In this document: one piece after another, positions 24,471-35,600 of the stretch
Layout: every line of letters begins with the position of its first letter
How positions within the stretch are numbered: position 1 is the first letter of the stretch
Assembly (NCBI GenBank): GCA_038030265.1
Contig: CM075938.1
Coordinates: 44,695,189 to 44,759,188 of the forward strand
Direction: 5' to 3'
Length of the DNA: 64,000 nucleotides
DNA from: Corythucha ciliata
Taxonomy: Eukaryota; Arthropoda; Insecta; Hemiptera; Tingidae
Notes under the pieces: model-generated
Told to the model about the DNA's origin: nothing
The model's input: only the letters and a program-made list of their open reading frames with translations
The model's database searches: none
Made by a program: the position numbers and the translations under genes

Positions 24471-25370
24471 GAAAATGCCAATTCCCGGCTTCTACAGGCA
24501 AGTTCGTGGCTGAAGCTGAGAAAACTCTAACGCCGTGAGCTAATTCACGGCTAAAAGTGAAAAAAAACGCTAATTCGCGGTTGAAATTGAGAAAACAAAT
24601 GCTAATTCACCGATAAAATTGAGAAGAATGAGTCGGTCGTCCACTGGAAGCGTTTTCGAGCGTGGGACAACGAGTGTACAAGGCTCAAATTGAATGTGAC
24701 ATCCTCCACTGCAGGCTTAGGTGCAGTGAATTCGATTTGAGCCTTTTTGGATGTACGCCGTTGTAGCGCGTCACTCGAAAACGATCCAATGAACGAGCGG
24801 CCTTTGTGTGGAAAAAACGTATATTCACGGCTTCTGAAGATAACTTTGTGGCTGAAAGTGAACAAAATCGCTAATCCGCGGCTAAGTGAGGAAAAAGTGT
24901 TAATTCACGGATAGAATTTAAAAAAAATATTAATTTGCAGCGAAAAATGTTCACGGCTCAAATGTAGAAAATCGCAAATTAGCGGCTAGAATCATGTAAA
25001 ACGCTAATTCCTGGCTAAAATCAAGAAAAATGGCTAATTAGGTGTTAGGAACATTTTATAATTCACAGGAATAAAACGAGAAAATGGCAAGTCGTGGTTT
25101 CCGGAGGCAACTTCGTGTCTAATACCAGGAAAAGGAGCTAATTCACGGGTAAAATTATGAAAAATCACTCATCGGCGGCTAAAATCGGGAAGAACACGAA
25201 TTCACGGCAAAAATGGAAAAATATCGCTAATTCGAGGTTAAAATGGAAACAAGTCGTCGCTAATTCACCGGTGAAATTGAGAAGAAGCACTAAAGTGTGG
25301 ATAAAACGCTAATTCGCAGAAAACGCAAGTAACTTCATGGGAGGGCGCTGGTGAAAATTCGCCCGGGGAG
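24470..25370 (+). repeat. Class I ~30-bp degenerate tandem array (forward)
   Basis: Units with GCTAATTCGCGGTTGAAATT and GAGAAAA cores repeat at about 30 bp. The array is split by a 170-bp palindrome (24630-24803). Confidence 0.85.
24630..24803. mobile_element. Large palindrome (~70-bp arms), MITE-like or hairpin locus
   Basis: The left arm contains CGGTCGTCCACTGGAAGCG, TTTTCGAG, ACAACG, GTACA and GGCTCAAATTGAAT. The reverse complement of the right arm contains CGCTCGTTCATTGGATCG, TTTTCGAG, ACAACG, GTACA and GGCTCAAATCGAAT in the same order. The loop, around CTGCAGGCTTAGGTGCAG, also has internal symmetry. An 87-codon open frame on the minus strand crosses the whole palindrome and is a by-product of it. 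Confidence 0.8.
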
Positions 25371-25379
25371 GCACTAAAT

Positions 25380-28300
25380 GTTTAATTGCAAGACTGGCAG
25401 TGGTCGGAAATTGGGAACAGGTAGTTTAGCTATTTTTAGGAGGCGAGTGGCTGTCAAGCCAGTTTTTAGTGAAGCAGAGTACGCAATTTCTCAAGTTTCC
25501 TCCCTTGAGCAAATTCTGAATCCGTGTCGGTGTATAAGTGTACATTTGCAATATCCTCCCGTTAGGGGGCCCCGCGATAGTTTGCATCTACGGGGGCCCT
25601 CAAGGGCTAGAAATGGCCCTGCCTTGAGATGTACGTTATCCTTTAAGCCTAGTTTTTATTCGGGCCTTCATCAAGTTATACTTTAGTTATGTATCTCATA
25701 TGTCAACCAACAAGACAAAGAAGTCGTGAGATCCTCTCGAGGATGAATCGCTGTTGCTGTGCTATGACGGCAGGAATGGTCTAGTGATAGTTGACATTCC
25801 CATGGTAAATGTATAAAGACTTGAGCTAGGGAGTAAATTGTGCTTTTGATAGGCAATCTCTCTTTGTTTTCCGTTTCACTATTTTAGCATCGGGTCTTCA
25901 ATTGTTGGAAGGGCTGGAGGAGGACTTTGTGTTTCGCTGCCCACTCAGTCCGCTTAGATTTGTCCCAGTGAGGACAGATTCATTACAGACCTCAAGTAAA
26001 TTGGAGGGCAAATCTCTCTCCCTCTGATCTATCGATCAGACGAAACCTTTAAAGGCAAACAGAGGTACCAAATTACGAATGGCTGATGGTGACGGGGAAG
26101 AGAATTTCAAAGGGTAAACACGTAGTGTAACACCTTTATTTTTTAGTTTTTAAATTGCCGATTTGGCCCAATGTGGGGGTACTTACATATTCATGCCCCC
26201 CCCCCCCAATGGCACTAAATGAAGGCTTATTGTTAGCCTTGTCCTTATCGCTTAAAAGTGCTCTCGAATTTCAAAAGTTACTCTTGTGCTGTGGTGTGAA
26301 ACTTGGCTCGATGGCGTTGTTTCCAGCATACGCACGTTTCTCAATATGTATTTTAATTGCTCTCATTATTTTTTAAGGCCTGAAAAATGAAACAGAGAAA
26401 AAGTGCTGATTAAAGCGGGCTTCGTATTAAGCCATAGGAACACGTGTTGAGGGCGGAGCTCCAGAAGAGTTTTTTTTTCAATCGCATCTTGGATAGGGAA
26501 GGGTAGGAGTAAGATCTGGACTGGCCTTAAAAAAGGTTCAAAACTTTCGGAGAGGTGCCCAGGACCCAGGACAAGATCAGTTTTCCTTCGGTCTAACAAA
26601 TGAACGCTTTCGTACCATTCTCAAGGTAACATGAAAATGTTTGTTCACAGGTCTTCAATTATTAGCGAATTCCCCCTTCCCCCTTGCGTGCAACCGAATC
26701 AGAAATCAAGCAAAAGCTTTCCCAGAGATAACTTTTTAGGCGCTTGAGTGTGTAATATCAGGCAAGATAACGAGAAAGGAGGGGGACGTAAAGCAGGCGT
26801 TTTCTGATTCTTGACAAGGAGTGATAGAGCCAAAGGGTGTCAGGGGGGGGGGCAGCACAGATTGCTCTCTTGGGTTGTTCCAGGAGCGTGAAGGGAAGAG
26901 TAGTGAAGTGATACTTCCTGAATTTAATTTTCATCAGTTTCGCCGGGGCGGAATGAAGGGAGGAAATGGCTTAGGGGTTTTGATGCCTTTATTAATATTT
27001 TAAAAATCTTCAACGATCACTTTGGAGCATGGTGGTAGAGGGGCTTTACCGTAATTTTGATGGTTTTCTTTACTCTGGGTATAATTGTATAATCGATAAA
27101 TGAGAGTGAGTGTGCTGTTCAACATCATAGGATTCCACTCGTATTGTCATTTGAGTTAAATGATTGCCATAAATCAGTCACTTGTTTACCCACACATCCG
27201 CCCAGGTATTCACGAATGCCGCAATCTCTTTCATTTCTAGCTATTTCGCATTAGTTAAAATCAAAAGATGATTTTGTGTATCACCACTTTTTCGAAATTG
27301 CACACTTCCATTGTTTGTACGCGTTAGGTACTGTACTTTTTGTTTCAAGCATGTTTTTTTCAGGTTCAACCCGGCTTCGCCATGAAGAAACGATGACGAC
27401 ACGTGAGAATCTTTCACTCACTCAATCTGGGAGTGATGTGATTTCATTCCATCACAACCTCCTTGAGTGAGCGACCGGTTCATCATATAAAAACCCCGCT
27501 CTTCAACACAGTTTCAACTGCTATAGCGTCATCTTGATTTTTAATTATTTTTGTCCGTTAATCTTCCACTCTGCCCCGCATTTTAGACAAAAGTACAGTG
27601 GGACTGAAGATCGCGTGTTTATACACACTTTATTCATTCCGTATTTCTTTGAAGGCCGCATGCTTCCAAGTCCTCACCCTCTTTTGTTATAGCGAAGGTT
27701 CTTCACTCCCCCCTCCCCCCAGTCCTAGCTGTAGAAAACGAGGCGGTAAATGAAAGTGTTCAATTAGCTGATGAACTCGTTTGTTCAACGCTTTTTTCCT
27801 GTCTGCCGTTTTTAAACCAAGAAATAAAATAGTTTATTCGTGTTTCCAAGATTGGTATTTGAAAAAAGGTTTCGAATCAATGCAAGGATGGAACAAATTT
27901 AGCTTGTTAATTGTAAGCACATTGCTTTACAAATTCAATTCCATACCCCTCCTAGACTTCTTCTTCACTAACACCATTTCCTTTTCCATCATCTCGTTTT
28001 CCCTAAAAAGGCGTCTCAATTTCCGTGAGAGTGTTTAGGACAAACTGTGTTCATGATGTTAAGAAAGAGGGGGCGAGAACCTTAATAAGAAAAGTAAACG
28101 GGGTGGCAAGAGGCAAGATAGGGTTTTAAAGAACATAGCGACTATGTTGATGAGTTGGTTGATTGATACGTTAAACAACCCCTATACGTATTATATTGTA
28201 TATTGCCCTGCTACATATAGTTAGGAAATCGTTCGCCGCCCCTATAGCTATCTCTCCCCCCCCCCCCTAATTTGTGTGTACCCAAAAATGGACAGTTGTT

Positions 28301-28480
28301 TTCTGCATGATTTAAAGCTGAAAAGCTACTAGGAAAAGGAAAACAGATGAAATTATCTGGCACAGATCCAGTCGAAAGCAGAAAGTCAGAGCGATTTCAC
28401 CCTCTCAAAAGCAGTCCCTCACACATCATCATGCCCTCCTTCTAACTTGGAAATCTAAAAATTCGGCGAGTCCATATCTC
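25380..28480. other. Unique segment, no gene recognised
   Basis: A 102-codon plus-strand frame at 25378-25686 contains YPPVRGPRDSLHLRGPSRAR over an internal GGGGGCCC duplication. It may be part of an old repeat, and I do not recognise it. The remainder is AT-rich with G or C tracts (26198, 26845). No splice-bordered frame was found. Confidence 0.45.
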
Positions 28481-28830
28481 ACGACCGTCAAACCGGTAGT
28501 TTTGGCTCATAGGTAATCTAATTCGAAATCAATTTCGTGCGTTTGGCTCGTTCAAAAGTAAAGTTTTAAGGCATTGACTCTTTCCATAGAAGCAATACCA
28601 CTGGCTTAGCTCTATTAATAACCGAGTTTCGCGATTCTGGCTCTCTCAGAACCCAATTTCACGGTTTTGGCTAATTAAAAAAACGAAATTGGCTAGTTAA
28701 AATCAAATTTCGGGATTTGGGCTCTTTCATAAACCGAATTTCGTAGTGTTTTTGACTCTTTCAAAAAACATTTTTGCAGGTTTGGCTAATTTGAAAACAT
28801 AGTTTGCCCCTTTCAAAACCGCAAATTGGT
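28480..28830 (-). repeat. Class III ~30-bp degenerate array
   Basis: About ten units carry AATTTCGTGCGTTTGGCTCG, AATTTCACGGTTTTGGCTAA and related cores at 30-35 bp spacing. Confidence 0.7.
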
Positions 28831-30164
28831 GATTTTTTCCCCCATTTTTAGCCGCGAATAAGCACTTTTTCTCGATTTTCTCAATATTAACTGTGAATTA
28901 GTGATTTTAAAAAATTAATCTCCACGAATGCCATAGCCGTACACAGTGGAGAGTTGGTGTAATTTATCGTGGGGGGGGGGGGGCTTATTGCGTCGAATTA
29001 ACGTTTTTTCTACACTTAATCCGCGAGTTAGCTTTCTTTTCTCAATTTTACCAGCGATTTAATTCGCGAATTTTCTCAAATTTAACCGTGAATTAGCGTC
29101 TGTCCTAGTTTTTGCCACTAATTAGCGAGTTTTCTAGATTAGCTAGAATTAGCGGTTTTGATAAATTTTCGAAGCGAATTAGAGGTTTTTACACATTCAG
29201 CCATGAATTAGCGCTTAAATTTTGGCTCTGAGTGAGCGTTTTCTCAATTTTAGCCGTAAATTAGAGATTTTCTTTACTTTTAACCACGAAGTTGCCTTCA
29301 GAAACCACGAATTGTCGTTTCCTCAATTTTACAGCGATTATACAGGGGCGTAGCCTGGACAAGGCAAGAATGACCAGCTACCCGCACCCATCTTCAATTC
29401 GATTTTATGTTCGAAACCGTTTGTTCGCTCTCGGAAACCGTCAATTTGCCCATTCAAAATGGCTGATTGGCATTAAAACTGAACAACGTGTCCTTCAAAA
29501 ACGAGAAGTATAGATATGGAAATGGCGAAGAAATGGTCATTTTTCGCAAAGTCGCACTAACTCACGGCTGGAATGAGGACGAAATGATAATTAGTGGCTA
29601 GAATGGAATCAAAGCGCATTTGCAATGAAAAATGAGATAAATCGCCAATTCACAGCTAAAATCGAGCATAAACGCGAACTCGTAGCTGATATTGAAACAT
29701 ATGTAGCGTTAATTCGCCGCTAAAATGTAGTAAAAGTGCCAGTTTTGAGCTGAAATGAGCACTTTTTCTCAATTTTAGTCCTGAGTCAGTGCTATTGAAT
29801 TTGAATTGAGCTGTGATAAAGTGCCAATTCGGGATTGTAATTGAGAAAACGGTAAATTTTGTGGCAGCTCGCCAATAATATTTTGCGCTATCGTTGTTGT
29901 TGTGTGCCAGCGGGCTCACTGAAAATCAAGGTAACTACAATTTCGTGAATGCTCTGACCCAAAATTTGCAATATCGTGAATGGTCTGGCCCAAAATTTGC
30001 AATTTCGTAAATGTTCTGACCCAAAATTTGTTATTTCACAGATTTGGAACTCCGATGTCATGTGATTTCGTGGCAGAATTCGGGCTCTGTCGTGACTTGG
30101 CTTGTCCGGTTCTTAATTGTAGCCGCTAATTAGCGATTTTTCCAAATTTATGCCGTGAGTTAGC

Positions 30165-30197
<33 letters not shown>

Positions 30198-30720
30198 CCA
30201 AAATTAAGCTGGGAATTGACGCCATGATTTCTCTTTTTTACCCCCCCCCTCCCCCGAATGGACTATTTTTCGTAATTTCAGTTGCGAATTTGCCATAATT
30301 CGGTTTTTCTTTAATTTTAGACGTGATTTTTTTTCAATTTTATAGTCTTGAATTAGCACTTTTTATATTTTAGCAGTGAGCTTGGCCCAGGAACACCAAG
30401 TTTGCGTTTTTCTACATTTTAGTCGTAAAATGGCCTCTATATATACACCGCGAATCAGCGATTTTTTCTCTATTATGGTCTGGAAGTTGCATCGAGGAAC
30501 CATGAATGAGTGCTTTTTCACTGTATTAGCCATGAATATTAGCCTTTTTTCCAAACTTTTTGCCACGTACTTGCCCCAATTAGTGTGCCTTCTCAGTTTT
30601 AGCCGCCTAAAGACCTACAGAAACTGAGGATCAGCGTATTTTTTCCAAAAATAGAGGATTCTCTATTTTGGCCGCGAAATTACCTCCAGAAGGCGCGAAT
30701 TTTCTCAATTTGAGGCTTCA
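28830..30720 (-). repeat. Class I ~30-bp array with changes of orientation
   Basis: Reverse-type units (TTTTAGCCGTGAATTAGCG) run from 28840 to about 29340. Forward-type units run from 29520 to about 29760, and reverse-type units again to 30720. A CAGGGGCGTAGCCTGGAC end-like sequence lies at 29343 near the first switch. A run of 32 T (30166-30197) and a C tract (30240-30250) lie inside. Confidence 0.8.
29938..30030 (+). repeat. Class V: three clean 31-bp tandem copies
   Basis: CAATTTCGTGAATGCTCTGA followed by CCCAAAATTTG occurs three times head to tail at 29938-29968, 29969-29999 and 30000-30030, with two to three differences per copy. It aligns with the more decayed array at 1700-1960. Confidence 0.85.
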
Positions 30721-30729
30721 GAATAGCAC

Positions 30730-31010
30730 TTTTGTGGGCTGAGCATTCGAATCAGTCACTCTGAACGCCCGACCCAGATCATCCGATGTAACGTTCTATT
30801 CTCCTCGTCGTATTGACTGAGAACCTTCGTAAGGAGCCAAATCGCTGTACAACCGTATATCAAGACTCCTTTTCAAATACCTACATTTATGAATGTAGGA
30901 CCTAAAAATCCTAATTTTCCCATCTTTAAGCTTTGCGGGGGCCCCCTCTGATAGGTGACACGGGGTGGTTCGCCCCCCTTACCTTGGTACGCTATTGTTT
31001 GGAGGTCAGA
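30730..31010 (-). mobile_element. Composite repeat unit, copy C (partial)
   Basis: CTAAAAATCCTAATTTTCCC, TTTAAGCTTTGCGGGGGCCC and CTCTGATA match copy B at 47387-47440. A TAGCGTACCAAGGTA end (reverse complement, about 30990) resembles the GGCGTACCGAGGTAG end at 34412. As in copy B, a reverse class I array precedes it. Confidence 0.55.
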
Positions 31011-32459
31011 AACTAGCTGATCTCCTCGGAAACAGTTAAATTGTTAATTTTACCGTGTGTTCCACCTAATTAGACTGGAAACTATGAATTTTGGGTGATT
31101 TTCGCGTTCCAAAAATGGCAATATTGACTGGTAATTTGACTATATAAATCTCGAAAATGGGATTTTATCGCCGAGGAACTTGCGTGTCCTTCCCGTCAGA
31201 AACTATTATATAGGTATTCGAGACTGGGACCGTTAATTACACCACGAGTAATTAATCATTCCGTGAGTTGGCTCTATCATAAACAAAATTAGCGGTTATG
31301 TGACTCATTTTCACAACTTTTTCATCGCGAACCTTGGAGTTGACTCCAGCCGTTCAATTCCTTGGACAATGTTCCAGCTCTTAAACGATCATACTGCAAA
31401 AGTCTTTGAATTTAATTGTTTGATCCTGGAATAGACCCCACACCTCCCCCCTCCCATCTGTCACATGTAAGGATGTTTTTCATTTTTCTAAACGACAGAG
31501 ACGAACGGTCATATAAACTCTTCGCCCTCCCCCACAATCGGTACGGTTTAGCAAGACCGATTTTTTGTACAAGTACCTACCGTGTTATTGCCTACGGGTA
31601 AAAAATATGGAAATATGATGCAATTTTCAAGCATTCGTTAGCTTTTTCTTTAGGTACTACTACTTTAGGTACTTTTTTTTAGGTACTATCTAGGGGGAAA
31701 AAAAAGAGATGAAAGAGGGAATGGAGTACTTGACATTCCGTTCCTCGCTTGCATATTTCACCGTATAGTGCTTCGAAGTTCGAATTGGTTTAGTTTTAGA
31801 TAGGGTGTTTAATTAAGTGGTAAAATAAAACCAGGTGTGTTTGTTCGCTATAGAGGGCGTACGTCTGAGCCCCCCTCCCCGTCTTTGCTGAGAAGAAATC
31901 AGAGATCCGCTCTGCTCAGAGGGCAACGTAGAAGTAGTCTTGAAGAAGTACAATGACGCAGCGCAGATTATTTCTTATATACTTATTAATCAAGCCTTAA
32001 TAAAGACCTTCAGGGCTTATTTTATAAGGTACCTTGCCGGCGTTAAATATCAGTACTCCGAGTTGCATGGCATATTAAATAATACTCACTGTAATAAATT
32101 ATAACATATTATGGCGTACTTCTTCCTGCCTTTGTGGTATTCACTTGATATGAGTAAATACCTGGAATCATACGTAGAAAGGACTTAAGTAAAACGTTGA
32201 AATATTTCCAGGCTCTAAGGGCTTGCGGAGCATGTTTCAATATTATTTTAGGTGTGTTGAAGAGAAGTTGTAGGCTGCATCGTTCAAGAGGCCCAGAGCT
32301 CTTGATGAATATAGTCTATTTTTAAGCATTTAAAATGCCAATTGACCCTTCTTGACCTTTTTTTTGTAATAACTTCTCTTCTCTATATCTTACACTCTTT
32401 CATGCGACTTTTTAATATTTTTCTCTTCAACTTTTTTTTTTGTTTTTTTTATTTGTCAG
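31010..32459. other. Segment upstream of first visible metalloproteinase exon
   Basis: AT-rich with no repeat array. It is probably intron of the metalloproteinase gene, because the first visible exon starts inside a codon. No propeptide-like exon was found here. Confidence 0.5.
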
Positions 32460-32609
32460 TCTCCGCACCAGACATTTCAACGGAAGCCTGGATCGAGGGC
32501 GCCTTCGAGCTGACCTGTTCAACGCTTTGAATATCTGGGCTCAGCACACTAAACTTAAGTTTAGTGAAGTCAACAGCGAAAACGCTGACATTCTGGTTTA
32601 TTTTGAAAA
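32460..32609 (+). CDS. Mmp: Mmp exon 1 (visible): catalytic domain start
   Basis: It follows a T-rich tract and TTTGTCAG and ends AA|GTAAAT (phase 2). It encodes the helix and strands with [16 protein letters not shown] and ADILVYFE, typical of the matrixin catalytic domain before the calcium and structural zinc sites. Confidence 0.93.
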
Positions 32610-35600
32610 GTAAATAAATGGACCACTGTGCCGCTCTTCTTTCATATCCGTCCGAAATCAGCATGTTTTTCTTTTTCTCTCTCTGTCTCTCTCTAACAGG
32701 GGCTACCATGGCGACGGCTATCCGTTTGACGGGCAGGGTCAAATTTTGGCCCACGCTTTTTTCCCTGGAAATGGTCGGGGTGGAGACGTCCATTTTGATA
32801 TAGAAGAGAAATGGCTATTGAGTGGTGACAAAGATAGTGACGAAGGTAAATTTATTCAAGGCGAAGAGGATGATTTCCTTGAAGTGAGCAATTTGTCTTT
32901 CATAATTATTTTTCAAGGGACCAATCTTTTAATTGTGGCTGCTCATGAATTCGGTCACTCTCTCGGTTTGTCTCATTCATCAGTTCGAGGGGCTCTGATG
33001 TACCCTTGGTACAATGGGCTCAAATACGATTTTCAGTTATCAGATGACGATCGATATGGAATTCAGCAATTATACGGTAAATACTAAAAGAATTTGCTCT
33101 CTCTTTTTTTTTATTCAATAAACAGGAAGGCTATTTTTATACCATCCACACCGTATAAAACTGTTCAGGAGCGAAAGATAAACTCTGGGGCAAAAACTAC
33201 GGCGATAAACCAGTGCACAGATGGCCTTTGCGACCGCCCACCGTATCGCCAACGCCCTCGACAACACCGACGACGACGACGACAACAACAAGAACGACCG
33301 TGTCGACGACAACAAGGCCTAGTAGGCGTCCCAGTCCAAGGGATGACGACTCAGACAAACCAGACACGTGTAACACGAGTTACGACGCGATATCTGTTAT
33401 AAGACGGGAAGTCTTCATTTTTAAGGGAAAAGTGAGCTTCTTCGTACATTTTTTGTTTCTTGTGATTAATTAACTACGCCTTAATTGATGACATCTCATT
33501 TCAGTACATATGGAGGATAGGAGACAGGGGTCTCTATATGGGTTACCCAGCGCAAACAACGCGTTTATGGAACGATTTACCAAAGAACTTCACCCATGTA
33601 GATGCCGTCTATGAAAGACTGGACAAAAAAATTGTTTTCTTCATAGGTAAGCAATTCGTACCTGACGATCACGGGACGAATAACAATTAGCTAAGGAGAG
33701 GAAGAAGGCATCCTCCAGTCCATTATTCAGGTGGCCTTCTCTTTGTGTATGTTTGTACATGTACCCAAAAAAAATGAATTCACCTGCCGTACAAATAATG
33801 GCAAAGAAAAATTCCACGGCCGAAGGCGGTTGCCTTGTATTAGGGGGCCTGAGTCAAATTTAGCGGCGGCTTCATATTAATTTCTTTAGTTCTTCAAGTT
33901 CGTAGCGACAGGGTCGGCACGTGTTCGGCAAGGGCTGCCCACAAGGAGGAGAGAGGGGGTTTCATAAATAATAAATTGCATAAGATTCCCTTGGCATGAA
34001 CGAGTCAATGACTGAAATCTGCTGATGAATTCGCGGCGTCTTGAAAAAAGCAATTTGCCTGTGTGGCTTTTTCTAATACCAAATTTTTTACGGATTTGGC
34101 TTGTCAGAAACTAATTTGGCGGGGTTAGCACACAAAAAAAATATTTTCTAGGGTTAATAAGGCTGAATTTCCAGCTTGTTGGCTCATTATAAGAGCAATT
34201 TTAAAGGTTTCGCTCTTTTCAAAAACATAAATAATTTCGGAGAAAAAGAAGAAGTAGAAGACTCAACAAGCGAAAACCCTAAAAATAAAATTTTAATCAA
34301 GTTGTATGGCTTAAAATAATACTTAATAATGATAAAATTTCGAAGGGTTGGCTCATTCAAAACGAATTTTGCGGTACGGGCTCACCCAATAAACCAAGTT
34401 AGGGCCAGTGGCGTACCGAGGTAGTGTCGAGGGGAGCGGACCGCCCGAACCTCCGAAAAACCTTAAGAACCAAAAAGCTTAAAGATGTGAAAAAATGGCT
34501 AACTTGCTTCTGAATTTGCGAAGCTGATTCGCTGGTGAAATATGAAAAAAACGCTCATTCACGGTTTCATTTGCGAAAAAGCGCTGATTTTGTGGATGAA
34601 ATTGAGAAAAAACGCCAATTCACAGCTGAAATGATAAAAATGTTTTTTTCGGGGCTGAAATTGAGAAAAAGCGCTTATTCGCGGGTAAAATGGAGAAAAA
34701 CGATAATTCGCGTCTAAAATTGAAAAAAAAAGGCTAATTCGCAGATAAAATTGAAAAAGAGCATTCGTTCGCAAATTGAGACACCTTCGATTCGCCGTCG
34801 AACTCAGACTTAAATTGAGAAAAAGAACTAATTCATGGCTATAAGTTTTGAATTAATAGATAAATTGATGAAATGCGCTCATCTTCAGCTAAATTGAGAA
34901 AAAATGCTCATTGGCGGCTAAAATTGAAAAAAACTTTTAGTTTTGCGGCTAAATTGAGATAAAGCGTGGCTATTAAGGTTATAAAACCTCAGAAAAAGTG
35001 CCAATTCACCGCTGGAATTAAAAAAAGGCCAATTCGCGGGTGAAATAGAGAAAAACGCTAATTCGTAGCTGAAATTGAGAAAAAGCACTCATTCGCGGTT
35101 GTAATGGAGAACAACGATAATTCGCGTCTAAAATTGAAAGAATGGCTAATTCACAGATAAAAATGAAAAAGGGCTTCCATTCGCAAATTGTGTGAGAAAA
35201 CGCTGATGTGCGGAATCATGAGTCAACTTCGTTACTTGAATTGAGAAAAAGAGCTAATTCATTGCTATAAGTTTTGAATTCATGGGTAAAATTGATGAAA
35301 AGTGCTCATCCGAAGCTAAAATTGAGAAAAAACGCTAATTGGTGGCTATAATTGAGAAAAGCGCTTAATTTTGCGGCTTACATTGAGATAAAGCGCTGAT
35401 ATTTAAGGCCCGTTCACAAACCATGTGCTATGCGTCTGTGGAGTCTATGCAACCTATGAAAATGCTTCATTTTTCGAGGAAATAAATTTGTTTGGTTACA
35501 TAGACTCCACACAATGCAAACATAGAGCTTGTGAACTTCTCTAGGGCTATAAAATTTTAGAAATAACGCCAATTCACAGCTGAAGTTGTGAAAACGCCAA

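Noticed and set aside
24602..24865. 87-codon minus-strand frame as a gene
   Set aside because: It spans a palindrome and array units; openness is explained by the inverted repeat.
25378..25686. 102-codon plus-strand frame as a gene
   Set aside because: No motif, no splice context, and an internal GGGGGCCC duplication suggests repeat DNA.
32449..32793. 114-codon minus-strand frame
   Set aside because: Antisense shadow of Mmp exons 1 and 2, whose plus-strand reading has the family motifs.
34535..34774. Frames over the intronic class I array
   Set aside because: Both strands are open because the 30-bp unit is a multiple of three and poor in stops; no real protein features.
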